Source: Pseudomonas putida
GTDB taxonomy: Bacteria; Pseudomonadota; Gammaproteobacteria; Pseudomonadales; Pseudomonadaceae
Length of the DNA stretch: 64,000 bases
Direction: 5' to 3'
NCBI RefSeq assembly: GCF_028682175.1
Contig: NZ_JANHKS010000001.1
Span: forward strand, 62,001-126,000
Position 1 is the first letter of the stretch. The number at the start of each line of letters is the position of its first letter. Below are positions 17,471-27,203 of this stretch, in pieces. The translations under genes and the position numbers were made by a program. The notes beneath the pieces were generated by a model. The model was given only the letters and a program-made list of their open reading frames with translations, ran no database searches and had not been told where the DNA came from.

Positions 17471-19812
17471 AGACATCCAGCATTGCTTTTCAGGTCGAGA
17501 CCAACCGCGTTCTGGAGATCATTTCGGATCAGATCTATGACTCTCCTTACGCGATGGTCAGGGAAAACATTCAAAATAGCTACGACGCGATTTTAATGCG
17601 CGGAAAACTAGAAGGCAAACCGCTTTCAGATTATAAGATTGAAGTTATTCAAGACGGTCGAATCATCCGGATCATCGACGACGGAATTGGTATGTCCGAA
17701 GCCGTATTGAAGGAAAACTTTTGGAAGGCTGGCTCATCCGGAAAGAATAGCGATGCAGCCCGAGCTGCGGGTGTTATCGGGACATTTGGTATTGGGGCGA
17801 TGGCAAACTTTGGTGTTTGCTCCAAGCTGAGCGTGATCACGCGTGGCGCTGATGAGCCTCATGGGTTCAGAACAGTAGCCAACAAGAGCGAGCTCAGGAT
17901 AGGTGAGGACTGCATCACATTTGATATTTTAGATGAGGATATTCCTGTTGGAACAAATCTGACAGCAGACATTGAGGACGGCATAGAAATCAATACCACG
18001 GAGCTTAAAAAGTACGTGTTACAGTTCGTACAATTCCTGCCTGTCCCGGTTTACATAAATAACGAGCTAATCAGTCAACACTCCCTAACCACCATCACAG
18101 GAATTGATGCCTGGTCGCTCCTTGGAGAAGACAATATCAACGCTGGCGACTGGAAGTTCAAGATGGAGGTCTTCACCTCTGGAAACCAAGTGGGTGCCAT
18201 ATGTTCAGAGTTTAGCAACCGCGATCACCCAATCCAAGGCAGGCTTTGCTTACGCTCCGGTTATGGCTCACTAATGGGCCTTCGATCTTCATTTGGCTTA
18301 GCTCCTTTACCGGTAGCCACCGTCTATCAGCTGGGGGGATTTGCTGATCTTCCGTTCTTGATTCCCACAGCAGGCCGAGAAGCATTGACTCGTGATTCCA
18401 TTCAACAAGCATCACAGCTATTCCCATCAATCGAACGAGGTATGTCTTATATTATATCGAAACATCCTCAAGCGGACACTCTTTCAGCATTTCAGCAATA
18501 CATATTAAACTCAAATCAAACCGCACTCGCTGGCAGAGTGAAAATACAGATTCAGGACAGGGAGGATCAAGTTGAGCTAGGAGAACTCAAGTCCGCTTAT
18601 CCAGATATCCCACTCCAGTGGTATGAGGGAAATGATCCCGAGCTCATCAAGCAGTATGGATCCTCTGACATCCCACTGCTACGAGTCAGTCAGTCGCATC
18701 CTAGGCGAGAGGTTCAAACCCGGTACCTGCGCAAGATCCTGCAGATCCCATCGATCCCAGATACGGTTACGATTTTGGCGGAATACGAGCTGAATGAGCT
18801 AAGTCGCGATGAAGTCAGCCTGACCATCATGTTGGGAAAAGTTCTACACAATGATTATTTATTAAATGACACTGACATACGCTGGACAAAATTCAGCCAT
18901 GGCGTGAATATTAAATGCGAAATGGCTGGAGAAACATTAATAATCAAGATTTCCAGAACCTGGCCAGCCGTAGTAGCCATCCTTAAGCACATGGATACCT
19001 CATTCCACATGCTAGAGACCTTTACGAAAGATTTAGTTAGATCTCATATTTACCAACATATCCAGCATTACGTGCCCACGTCCCAGCGCATGGGACTCGA
19101 TGCGCTGAAAAAACTTCATGAAAAAAAACGAGAACTCTATAGGCTAGATCAAGAGGACAACGGTGACCTTGAGCCATTAATTGCTGACTATCTCACCGGA
19201 AAGCTTGAGATTGGCAAGGTTCTAAGCGCTGCCATCCAAGCTAGTAGCGCGCAAAACCAACATGTGACGGCACAACAAGCCGGGACTGTCGAGAAAACTC
19301 TGGCATCTATCATAAACACCCCTGTTGTCCCACGGTCTAGCAACCATTCACATGCGCCCCAGCCAGGCTCACCGATCCTGCAACTCGACACACACATTCA
19401 CGAAAGGCTTTTAACAACCGATCAAAGTATACCTCAGCTAAATAACTACAAAATGTTCCTATCTTTATCAGATCGAGTATTCGATAAAGAATTGGAAATC
19501 TTCAAATGGCCGCATTCAACGCAGGTGGCGTGGGCTGGCTGGCGCATTGTGTACCTGTTCACAGTGGCCAATTCTGGCATTAGCCTTTACTACGACATAG
19601 AGCTTAAAGGAGGTAGAAGTGCAGGAGATGCAGGTGGGCAGGCGTTGACGACTACCACCATTGTTTCTGATAACCGAATCATGATCCCCGTACCTGACGG
19701 GCTCATGAACTGCTTCAGGGTCAATGAAAAGCCAGTCGAGTTCTACGTTAGATTCGATGTACTCTCCGAGCCCGTGCAGTACAACGCCTTTAGTGAAACA
19801 CTAACCAGTTAG
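17467..19812 (+). CDS. HSP90/GHKL-type ATPase protein
   Basis: This 781-residue protein has an N-terminal GHKL ATPase domain: N-box RENIQNSYDAI (about 33-43), DDGIGM (about 71-76) and the glycine-rich lid GTFGIGAMANFG (about 105-116), the same set as HSP90, MutL and MORC. The middle part includes an HSP90-like GREALTRDSI stretch (about 303), and the C-terminal third is beta-rich and unassigned. The start is GTG 17467, with AGGAG upstream inside the phosphoesterase gene. It is AT-richer than many neighbours, suggesting recent transfer. Several defence systems use GHKL ATPases as sensors or clamps; with the co-encoded phosphoesterase it probably forms one complex. Confidence 0.85.
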   Translation: MKTSSIAFQVETNRVLEIISDQIYDSPYAMVRENIQNSYDAILMRGKLEGKPLSDYKIEVIQDGRIIRIIDDGIGMSEAVLKENFWKAGSSGKNSDAARAAGVIGTFGIGAMANFGVCSKLSVITRGADEPHGFRTVANKSELRIGEDCITFDILDEDIPVGTNLTADIEDGIEINTTELKKYVLQFVQFLPVPVYINNELISQHSLTTITGIDAWSLLGEDNINAGDWKFKMEVFTSGNQVGAICSEFSNRDHPIQGRLCLRSGYGSLMGLRSSFGLAPLPVATVYQLGGFADLPFLIPTAGREALTRDSIQQASQLFPSIERGMSYIISKHPQADTLSAFQQYILNSNQTALAGRVKIQIQDREDQVELGELKSAYPDIPLQWYEGNDPELIKQYGSSDIPLLRVSQSHPRREVQTRYLRKILQIPSIPDTVTILAEYELNELSRDEVSLTIMLGKVLHNDYLLNDTDIRWTKFSHGVNIKCEMAGETLIIKISRTWPAVVAILKHMDTSFHMLETFTKDLVRSHIYQHIQHYVPTSQRMGLDALKKLHEKKRELYRLDQEDNGDLEPLIADYLTGKLEIGKVLSAAIQASSAQNQHVTAQQAGTVEKTLASIINTPVVPRSSNHSHAPQPGSPILQLDTHIHERLLTTDQSIPQLNNYKMFLSLSDRVFDKELEIFKWPHSTQVAWAGWRIVYLFTVANSGISLYYDIELKGGRSAGDAGGQALTTTTIVSDNRIMIPVPDGLMNCFRVNEKPVEFYVRFDVLSEPVQYNAFSETLTS

Positions 19813-19825
19813 GCGATACATGGGT

Positions 19826-19850
19826 GTCCGGCCTTCGTCCAAGGCCGGAC
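19826..19850. terminator. Perfect hairpin between convergent operons
   Basis: GTCCGGCCTT and AAGGCCGGAC form a perfect 10-bp stem with a 5-base loop, 13 bases after the GHKL ATPase stop and before the convergent ABC-3C operon. It lacks a T-run, so it may act as a weak terminator or as an mRNA 3' stabiliser. Confidence 0.5.
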
Positions 19851-19941
19851 TCCATACCCCGATCGCAACCAGAGGTGAGACCACATGGCTGTCTGCAACT
19901 CGTTGGCAGGACAACCTCGGGTCTTCAAATGACCCGTATTT

Positions 19942-21942
19942 TCAAGCGGCATTGATCCAGTGCGCCGGAATTAGACCGTCTCCTTTGCGTCCCCAGGCCT
20001 CGACCTCAACTGTGTGCTCTACCCCACCCCAGATGTCAGGCCCCGCATGCTCCAACACGATGATCTGGACAAAGTGACCAGCCCGCTTCAGCCCTTCCGA
20101 CAACACTTCAAAGATCCTTCGGGTCGCCATTACGTCCGCCGGTCTTGCCTGACTGATGGCATCGAAGCCTTCATCCAAAGCGTTGAACCCGCCAGAGTTG
20201 CTAGGAAAATACACTTGGCTCGGCTGATCGATCACGATGAAGCTGAAAGGAGGCAGGTTTTTGTTAGCGTTCTGAGAGAGGTATTCGTGGATGCCCAGGA
20301 AGGTCGCGATGTGGTATCCCATCCAGTTCGCCCCGCTTCCAATCTCCCAGAGAAAGTCCTTCCTCTCCTCTGACTCAAAACGCAGAGTGAGCTCTCGCCT
20401 GTCCAAGACGATCCGGGAGCCGGGCGTGCCGTTCAATCCGAACTGGTCTGCATACTCTTCGATCATCGGTGTGAGCTGCTGATCGACCTTGCGCTCCTGC
20501 TCTGCCAGGTGGGTTCCCGACATAGCATTGGTGTAGCCCTTGATAAGCTGCTCAAGCTCGCCGAGACGCTTCAGCAGATTTTCATCCGCTGTCGATCCAT
20601 CCAGTTGTTTGACCAGCCGGCTGATCTCTCCTGCGACGAAGTAGATTTGGCCGATCGCGTCGCGGGTTCGCTGATCATCCTGAATAAGACGATTGCGCTC
20701 CCTGAGCAGTTGCGAGAGCTCGCGCTCCTCTTTGGCTCGCTTACGCTTAAGGAGGGCTAACTGCTGGTCAACCACCGGGTTGTCTTTCAGCGCATCAGAT
20801 ATGCGGGTGACCTTGTTAACCTTAGTCTCAAGGTTTGAAATCACCATGGGCAGCGCGTTGGTAAATGACCCGCAGGCGATACAGTGTCCACCGTCCGTCA
20901 CGCTTTGCTTCAACCAATCGAGCCCAATCACGTGAGACTTTTCGGTATCGATGGCTTTTACAAACCGCTGGCTGGTGCGCGCAAGATGCGAGAAGCCGTT
21001 TATCTGCGTGTCTAGTTCATCGACCACGCCTTGCTGCTTGGCCACCGCCTCAATTGCCTCCTGCAACTTCTTGGAGATATGAAGGCGCTGCGGCTCTAAA
21101 AGGGTTTGCTCAAGCCGTCCCTCATGGGTCGCAGCCAGAATGCGCTTCAGTTGCACGACCTTCTCAGCGTTCATGGACGAGTTGGCCGCAGAAAGCAACC
21201 CAAGCTGGACACATCGATCAAACACCTGATCAACGTCAGCGTGGTGACTAGCCTTGGCAGCAGCGTGCACGTCCATCTGCTTGCGCACCTTGTCTTGCTC
21301 TCGCTGCGCTTCGTCACGCCGGCGTGAATTTATCACGTAGTTCGCATCGACCATTCCCAACGCATACGGCATCGCCCGGGTAAGCCTTTCTTTGTGTGCA
21401 AAGGAATCGGTCTTGAAGAACAGGGTGTTGGGGTTGGCGACAATGTGCTGGGGTAGGAAATTGAATGCCGCCATGTCTCGGTATGAACTTCGACTATCGA
21501 ATTTGGACGGCACCTCAGCATCCGAATGCGGCAGATCACTTATCCGAACCATGGCATCGAATGCAGCCTGGTACTGGCTATGGGTGTGCGTCCTTGCCAC
21601 GCTGGCGGGGATAGTATCGTCCTGCGCTACGACCATGTAGAAGTCACTAGAACCCTGGGATGCACCTGGCGTACGTCGCGCAACGATATGGGGAGTGTCG
21701 AGAATCCGGATTTTCAAACCGAACCACTCAACGGTATCGCGGATTATTCCGATCGGAATCTGGCATTTCTTCGCGCCTAATACATAGTCGATTATGTGGA
21801 CAATTGAAGACTTTCCAGTGCCACTCAGGCCGTGAATGATGTTGATTTTCCCTTCAACGAAAGGGATGACCCTTGGCTCCAAGCCGTCGGAGAGAGGCCA
21901 GAGAATAACTGCGTCAATCGTGAATTTCATTGGGAATCCCAA
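19942..21942 (-). CDS. SMC-like ABC ATPase of an ABC-3C system (DUF3732 type)
   Basis: This 666-residue SMC/Rad50-like ATPase has Walker A GLSGTGKSS (about 37-45), a long coiled-coil middle with a CIACG Cys pair (about 355) placed like a zinc hook, an ABC signature-like IGSGANWMGYH (about 545) and Walker B-type FIVIDQPSQ (about 580). This is the layout of DUF3732 ATPases in three-component ABC (ABC-3C) conflict systems. It overlaps the preceding small gene by 29 bases, and an in-frame ATG a few codons in (MKFTID) is an alternative start. It probably senses DNA or phage replication structures and licenses the effector. It is convergent with the GHKL module, so the two are separate transcription units. 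Confidence 0.85.
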   Translation of the reverse strand: MGFPMKFTIDAVILWPLSDGLEPRVIPFVEGKINIIHGLSGTGKSSIVHIIDYVLGAKKCQIPIGIIRDTVEWFGLKIRILDTPHIVARRTPGASQGSSDFYMVVAQDDTIPASVARTHTHSQYQAAFDAMVRISDLPHSDAEVPSKFDSRSSYRDMAAFNFLPQHIVANPNTLFFKTDSFAHKERLTRAMPYALGMVDANYVINSRRRDEAQREQDKVRKQMDVHAAAKASHHADVDQVFDRCVQLGLLSAANSSMNAEKVVQLKRILAATHEGRLEQTLLEPQRLHISKKLQEAIEAVAKQQGVVDELDTQINGFSHLARTSQRFVKAIDTEKSHVIGLDWLKQSVTDGGHCIACGSFTNALPMVISNLETKVNKVTRISDALKDNPVVDQQLALLKRKRAKEERELSQLLRERNRLIQDDQRTRDAIGQIYFVAGEISRLVKQLDGSTADENLLKRLGELEQLIKGYTNAMSGTHLAEQERKVDQQLTPMIEEYADQFGLNGTPGSRIVLDRRELTLRFESEERKDFLWEIGSGANWMGYHIATFLGIHEYLSQNANKNLPPFSFIVIDQPSQVYFPSNSGGFNALDEGFDAISQARPADVMATRRIFEVLSEGLKRAGHFVQIIVLEHAGPDIWGGVEHTVEVEAWGRKGDGLIPAHWINAA

Positions 21943-22420
21943 ACATAAACTTGTACAGATTTTCCGTAGACTCGGCAGCGAACCACTTCGCCAACCTTTC
22001 TACCGTCTGCAACATTGCAGTCGGAACCGTGTTCCGAATGCCGTTTGGCCAACGAGTAGTGAGCACTTGAAAGCGGACGGTGTCGGCGCTGTCACCAAGC
22101 CTTCCAATCAAGCGCGTGGACACAGCGAGATTGAGGCCTTGGAGCGTGGTGCCAATGTGCGCCTGGACACGAGGCTGAAGATCAATTCTCAGCAGAGGCG
22201 TTTCTCTCATCACAGTTCCGATGGCCGATCGGGAGTTGCGCTTGGCTAGGGCGTCACGGGATTTATCGTTCCACGTCAGGGGTAGAACCAGCATCAGTTT
22301 TGGCAGGTCAGGTACTCCACCCGATGCCGCGTTCTGATATTGGCCAACAAAGTGGGCTAGAAGAAAGCAGGCTAGCGACGAGTTATGGATCAATTGACGA
22401 TCGAGGAAAGGCTCACTCAT
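21914..22420 (-). CDS. ABC-3C middle component
   Basis: This 168-residue protein lies between the effector/C-terminal-domain gene and the ATPase gene, which is where ABC-3C systems encode their middle component. It overlaps both neighbours (ATGA-type overlap at 22417-22420 and 29 bases downstream), indicating strict co-translation. The protein mixes a helical N-terminus (LIHNSSLACFLLAHFV) with a conserved-looking LVLPLTWN and a C-terminal helix. By analogy with kleisin-type partners of SMC proteins it may bridge the ATPase and the effector. The family call relies mainly on operon position. Confidence 0.7.
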   Translation of the reverse strand: MSEPFLDRQLIHNSSLACFLLAHFVGQYQNAASGGVPDLPKLMLVLPLTWNDKSRDALAKRNSRSAIGTVMRETPLLRIDLQPRVQAHIGTTLQGLNLAVSTRLIGRLGDSADTVRFQVLTTRWPNGIRNTVPTAMLQTVERLAKWFAAESTENLYKFMFGIPNEIHD

Positions 22421-23616
22421 GCATCACCATCTGCTTCGTCACGGTGCCAGTGGATAGGCGATCGAGTTTCGACGCCATTCGCCATCCGATGATAGGTTCC
22501 GCAATAAAGGTATTGCGCTGAGGACTTGACTCGGCCTACGGTCATCGGGAAGGTTTCAGGAAAAAGAGTCTTGGCGAGGACGGCGTTATAATCTGAGACC
22601 CCAAACTGATCGAGCCTCTTGCTGGAAGCGATCCGATGGGCGCCTCCTATTGATCGCCACCTGTCAAAAAGCACGCTCTCCGCCTTGTCAAAATCATCGA
22701 GCAGCACGCGTCCCGAATCCAATAGACGAACTCGCTCAGAATATGCGCCGCAAAAGAAGCTGAACTGCTCCATCATCAGGTCACTCGGGACGCTCAGTTT
22801 GTTGAGTTGACCCATGAAGAGCATGTCGTCTGGATCAATCCTCTGCGCCCAATCTGAGAACATGGTCTTTTCAAATGGAAGGGGTTCCCAAGGCCCATTC
22901 ATGAACCTGTCCACCAAAGAGTGGAGCAGGTTGTAAAAAGGCTGCGTGTCCGTCCAGAACTGTTTCTGATCGACCCAGGCGGCTTGGCACTGCTTGAATA
23001 GGAAGCCCACCAAGCTATCGTAGATTGATTCGCTGCACGGCAGAGCGTCCTCCGGAAGATGCAACGCCGCAATGATGCGGTCTTTCATGTTCGCGTTGAG
23101 CTGGCCATCTTCCACCCTCATTCTCTGAATCAGGAATGAGAGATCCGAGTCGGGGAAAGCAGCTACCTCTTTTGCAATATCACCCGTTTTGCCTTTCATG
23201 CCGTTGGCATGGGCACGCAAAGCCTTCAAGGCTTCTGCTACGTCCTCGTTTGAAGCGGCATCTGACAATTGCATCGCCAGAGTGCCTTTCTTCAGTAATC
23301 GGTTGGTAACCAGCAGATACTCAAGATGGTCAAATCGTTGCCGAGACTCTGCCATCCCTCTCAACCAAATCCGCAAGGTGTTCCAGAGGTTCTTACTGCT
23401 GTCTTGCAGTGGATTCTTGCGCGGTTGGACAGAAAGCTTAGCTTGCTCTGAAACACGGGTTGTGCCTGAGGACGTATGGCTAATCTCCTCGACATCATCA
23501 GCGGTTTCGACACCAAATCGAGTCTGCGCGGCTGGCGCGGTGAAGATTCGGTACAAAGCACGTTCGTACTGATAACCGTAGCCCGCTGCGCTGGCACTTG
23601 CTTCTGGATCGCTCAT
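22417..23616 (-). CDS. ABC-3C effector with nuclease-like N-terminus and CTD
   Basis: This 399-residue protein has an N-terminus that looks like a PD-(D/E)xK/DUF4297-type nuclease: GYGYQYERALY near residue 12, VETADDVE near 36, then EQAK near 57, which could supply the D/E-x-K active site. The rest resembles the C-terminal domain common to ABC-3C effectors (aromatic-rich WVDQKQFWTDTQPFYNLLH, about 215-233). It is the first gene of the operon, starting at ATG 23616 with an AAGGA upstream. In such systems the ATPase holds the effector in check until invasion. The nuclease fold is an inference from motif spacing. Confidence 0.72.
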   Translation of the reverse strand: MSDPEASASAAGYGYQYERALYRIFTAPAAQTRFGVETADDVEEISHTSSGTTRVSEQAKLSVQPRKNPLQDSSKNLWNTLRIWLRGMAESRQRFDHLEYLLVTNRLLKKGTLAMQLSDAASNEDVAEALKALRAHANGMKGKTGDIAKEVAAFPDSDLSFLIQRMRVEDGQLNANMKDRIIAALHLPEDALPCSESIYDSLVGFLFKQCQAAWVDQKQFWTDTQPFYNLLHSLVDRFMNGPWEPLPFEKTMFSDWAQRIDPDDMLFMGQLNKLSVPSDLMMEQFSFFCGAYSERVRLLDSGRVLLDDFDKAESVLFDRWRSIGGAHRIASSKRLDQFGVSDYNAVLAKTLFPETFPMTVGRVKSSAQYLYCGTYHRMANGVETRSPIHWHRDEADGDA

Positions 23617-24094
23617 CGTTCCTTCTCGTCCTCCATTTTCCCAGTGGCACAGTGCGTCAGCGCGTGCTCACCAAGGTTCAATCTAAGAGCCCTGATCGCG
23701 AACAATATCATTTAGCCACCCACTAGGGATACTGATGGGATCCATTCCAGCAGACTCATCTGGATCAGGGTATCAGGTGACAATCTATGGTGTTCTGGGC
23801 TGAGCTACTGAAGCGAGCGTAGCGATGCGATGCGATGCGATGGACACGCTCAGCCAGCAACTTTCGAGCGAAATCACCAATGTTCAAAAGCACGTGCTTG
23901 CCGTCGTAACAAGGTGGAAGGCGCTGTTGAGGGGAGCGGTTAGGGAGCAGAGGTTCACCGGAAAACCTTGATTCCCCAGCCTGTACAGAAGAGCGCGCGG
24001 AAGTGTCGGTGCAGGTTAGTGGCCACTAGGTACCATACCGGCGATAGCGAGCGAAGCTTAGTTAATCGAGCTGCAGCTGACTTTCCTACAATCG
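23617..24094. other. Upstream region of ABC-3C operon
   Basis: This 478-bp gap should contain the ABC-3C promoter. It includes a short GATGC microrepeat (23823-23840, GCGATGCGATGCGATGCGATG) and a roughly 48-codon plus-strand open frame without a ribosome site. No confident gene is present. Confidence 0.35.
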
Positions 24095-24416
24095 ATGGCT
24101 ATGGATCATCAAGGGTCTTTCTTGCGTGGGTTGCTTCTGGACGACCCCATCCAGCAACATTACCTATTACACGATGCGGCGGTATCCGATCAGCTTTACG
24201 ACTACATCGTCGATCACTGCCTCCAGATGGTGATTGCGACGCACGATGCTCTTCAGGCCCGTTACTTTATGCGGAAGTTGCAGAACAATGGGATCGAAGC
24301 GCGTGTATCGTCACTCGCCCCCCCCTGACGGTGTTACAGCGTCGGAAACTCCTTGGGCGGCGGCGCCCTACTTGGCGGTACTCGACCATCCCGTACTATG
24401 CCCTGAGGAAGAATAG
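24095..24416 (+). pseudogene. Small gene frameshifted at a C8 tract
   Basis: From ATG 24095 the frame encodes a protein-like sequence (MAMDHQGSFLRGLL..., then RYFMRKLQNNGIEAR) that ends at a TGA right after a run of eight C (24318-24325). Removing one C restores the frame, and translation continues through DGVTASETPWAAAPYLAV to TAG 24414-24416, giving about 107 residues. The product family is unknown. It may be a decayed gene, a phase-variable gene switched off, or a sequencing indel in the homopolymer. A further protein-like stretch (AYPIVPGYQRVRLET...) follows in another frame from about 24420 to 24606, possibly a second broken gene. Confidence 0.55.
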
Positions 24417-24726
24417 CCCGAGTCACTGACGCTTATCCAATCGTTCCGGGCTACCAGCGGGTGCGATTGGAAACCGCGCTCAGTGATAGGGACACTTTGC
24501 TCTTTGCACTCCAGCGGCTATATGGCTATGCCCACACCTTAACGCTCAACAGAGCTGCGATGTACCAATCTCGCACGGTGCGCCATAGGGCAAGTTTATG
24601 TCGGTAGCGCTCTCCCGCTACCTTGCCGGGATCCTACCGGCGCCTCTCCCGAATACCTGCACGAGCAAAACGGCATCAATCAAAATACGAGGTTGACGCA
24701 GCGTCTGGGCGAGGAGAAGAAAATGA

Positions 24727-25191
24727 TCAGTGGACAGTACATAAAGTTTCTTTCTTTCCCTTAGCGACCGCCATTTTTTCAGCAATCCACTTCTCGATCT
24801 CGATAGTGAAATCCTGCCTAGAGAAATCCAAGGTGGGCCAGTAGTTTTCGTAAACGTGGTAATTCAACGCAATTGACTTCTTACGCTCATCTTCACCCAT
24901 CGCGCACCAGACATGGTACATACGAATCTTCCAATCCTGCGATCCTAGTAACCCAAGGGCAAGTTCATCTGGCCATCCATCATTAATCAGATGTCTGACA
25001 AAGTTTCCTATTGCCAGTCTCGTATAGACAGGGAATTTTTCGATGATAGTGTCCATGCGCAATAACTCTAGGCCCAGAGCTTGAAAAGCTGAAAGCTGAT
25101 GGCTTTCTTGCCTATGTGTTCCCGGTCTGAATCCTATAGCTTCTCCATAAGGAGTATCGATTAAAAAAACATAGAATTTAGGTTCAGACAT
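24727..25191 (-). CDS. Hypothetical protein
   Basis: This 154-residue protein is of unknown family, starting at ATG 25191 with an AAGG about 10 bases upstream and an AT-rich leader. It is rich in aromatic and charged residues, ends in a basic tail (EKMAVAKGKKETL), and has no signal peptide or membrane segment, so it is probably cytoplasmic. It is separated from the ABC-3C operon by decayed DNA, so it may be a lone cargo gene. No function can be proposed. Confidence 0.65.
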   Translation of the reverse strand: MSEPKFYVFLIDTPYGEAIGFRPGTHRQESHQLSAFQALGLELLRMDTIIEKFPVYTRLAIGNFVRHLINDGWPDELALGLLGSQDWKIRMYHVWCAMGEDERKKSIALNYHVYENYWPTLDFSRQDFTIEIEKWIAEKMAVAKGKKETLCTVH

Positions 25192-26043
25192 TGCGCAATA
25201 CCTTTTTTATTGTTGGTCTATTTTTAAGGTAGCGCTGGAGGACTGGTTGCCGCAACACCAAAAGCATAGAAGCAGAAATATTTGTAAAAAACCCAGAAAC
25301 AGCCTGATATTTCCGTGCGCCGCCTATCTAACTTAAACGGGTTAAGGAGCTATAGATAGTGGCAATTTTCTGCAATACCGGCTCTCAACGTAGTCTGTCA
25401 TTGAAACGCTCAACGATAACCATTTCATCGCGGCTTTGTTGCCATGGGCTGCTGGGAAAAATAACCGCGGCGGTGCTCGCCCCGTGGAGATATCACCCAG
25501 CGCCTAGAGCGCTCACGAATGTAGCGATCATGCACCCGACTCACTTGCTCTGCGTGAGGATCAGCAGACGCGCCCTCGGCCAAGGAAAAGCTTTCGATAC
25601 CAACTGCTTACGGCTTCGCGACAAGGGTTGGGACATCTAGCACTTGTGTAGCCGTGGATGCCATTTACACATTACCCACGATCCCGGCAATAGAAATGAC
25701 TAGGCCTCTCAAACGCCTGGATCATTCACAACCTTCTTCCAACGCCAGCTCAAACGGTCATCCTGATCTAACGCCCATAAGCCCGACCAGATCGCCAGCC
25801 AGAACTGAGCCGTCACCAGCCATCGGTGACCCATGGTCGACCAATAGCCCTAGCCCCCACGCGTACCCATAGAGCCGCGTATTTGGAGGTCAGACGGTTA
25901 CCACCATGCAGTGGCGTGAGCGCGCGCTCACTGCAAAACGATGATCTCACGCTGGAGCCGCTGTTAGACCTACGTGCCCTATTCCAGATATCCTGTCTGA
26001 CCCAACGCGCGGCTAGCGCCCCATAGTGAGTCATAGCCACTAG
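25192..26043. other. 852-bp region without a supported gene
   Basis: A GTG-started open frame at 25359-25640 follows AAGGAG, but its translation is not protein-like. No repeat, RNA gene or IS remnant was recognised. This probably marks the decayed edge of the defence island. Confidence 0.35.
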
Positions 26044-26673
26044 ATGCCCATAAAATTCGTTCTCCTCGACGCATTCGGCACCCTCCTCCAAATCCCGTGT
26101 GGTCGGCATCCTTATCGCCAGATTCTCAAGGAAGGCATTCGCCAAGGCCGCCGGCCACATCCTGACGATCTCCATCAAATCCTGACTCGTGAACTCGACT
26201 TAGCAGGCGCCGCCAATCTGTTTGGAATCAAAATTTCGACCGAGCGCATGGCGGATATTCAGCGAGATCTGGATGCTGATCTGAGTAGCATCGAAGCGTT
26301 CGATGACGGACTATTGGCTGTGAAAAGGCTCCAGGCGGAGGGCATCAAGGTAGGCATCGCGTCCAACCTGGCCGCCCCGTACGCAGAGCCTGTTCGGCGC
26401 CTTTACCCGTCAGTAGATGCTCATGGATTCAGCTTCGCACTTGGAGCCATGAAGCCTCACGCCTTCATGTATCGCGCGACTTGTGAGCTCTTGGGAGTAG
26501 ACATCGAGTACTTCAGTGATAGCAGCGTTGCCATGATTGGCGATTCAGAACAATGCGATCGCGATGGCCCACGTCGCGTGGGCATACGCGGGTTTCTGCT
26601 GAACCGGCAAGGGGGAAAAGATTTCAGTAGCCTGAATGACTTCGCTGATGTTGTCTTGAAAAACCAAGCCTGA
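26044..26673 (+). CDS. HAD-superfamily hydrolase
   Basis: This 209-residue hydrolase has HAD motif I LLDAFGTLL (about 7-15; nucleophile Asp, with Phe where phosphatases usually have the second Asp, as in haloacid-dehalogenase-type members), motif II ASN (about 108), the motif III Lys in GAMKPH (about 138) and motif IV IGDSEQCD (about 164). A helical cap lies between motifs I and II. It probably hydrolyses a small phosphorylated or halogenated substrate; the missing second motif I Asp makes an ordinary phosphatase role less certain. It stands alone between non-coding regions. Confidence 0.8.
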   Translation: MPIKFVLLDAFGTLLQIPCGRHPYRQILKEGIRQGRRPHPDDLHQILTRELDLAGAANLFGIKISTERMADIQRDLDADLSSIEAFDDGLLAVKRLQAEGIKVGIASNLAAPYAEPVRRLYPSVDAHGFSFALGAMKPHAFMYRATCELLGVDIEYFSDSSVAMIGDSEQCDRDGPRRVGIRGFLLNRQGGKDFSSLNDFADVVLKNQA

Positions 26674-26880
26674 TGTAGATACGTCTCCCCTAGCTGGCTT
26701 AGCCCGCGCTGATCATCTCCAGCCCCCTGAACGTCAACGGCAGCGCGGTGTTAAACGCCCATACACACCTACGTTCGATCTCCCCTTCGGCTATCCACTG
26801 ACACGCGCCTTGGATCGATCAACCGTCACAGCAGTCGTATTAAGCTGCTTGCCCCATCGGGCGATTGAGGGATCAACGAA

Positions 26881-27189
26881 ATGATTGCACTGCTGTTCGT
26901 GCTCGTAAGCGCGGGATGGGGACTGCTGCTGGGTTCAATGTTGGTCATCGTGCTGGCATCGGCTGGTCGCCTAATCAACTTATTGTCGCCTGCGTCAGAG
27001 CAACAGCGACGACCTCTGGGATACAGGCTCGCCGTTTGTATCAGCCTGGTGTGCTTGCATTTTGGGTACGTAAGTGAAGACGTCATCGGTCGTCATTCAC
27101 TTGCGTCAATAGGGTTCTACGTGGGCGTGGCGACAGCGCTGGCGTTAAACCCCAGACAGTGGCGTGCCATCTTGAAAAAACTGGGCTAG
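26881..27189 (+). CDS. Small inner-membrane protein
   Basis: This 102-residue protein has about three hydrophobic segments (about 2-30, 46-65 and 75-90) and a basic C-terminus. ATG 26881 follows GAGGG by about nine bases. It is convergent with the next gene. No family is recognised and no function can be proposed. Confidence 0.55.
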   Translation: MIALLFVLVSAGWGLLLGSMLVIVLASAGRLINLLSPASEQQRRPLGYRLAVCISLVCLHFGYVSEDVIGRHSLASIGFYVGVATALALNPRQWRAILKKLG

Positions 27190-27203
27190 CGGAGCGCTTA
27201 GCG

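Noticed and set aside
24420..24606. Protein-like stretch AYPIVPGYQRV... downstream of the frameshifted gene
   Set aside because: No start codon with a ribosome site; mentioned only as a possible second relic.
25359..25640. GTG-started open frame after AAGGAG
   Set aside because: The translation is low in protein-like character and matches no family I know.
13130..26030. Similar xLEPLLDLxALxxI translations at about 13.3 kb (minus) and 25.95 kb (plus)
   Set aside because: The match covers about 15 residues only and may be chance; no gene structure supports a shared family.
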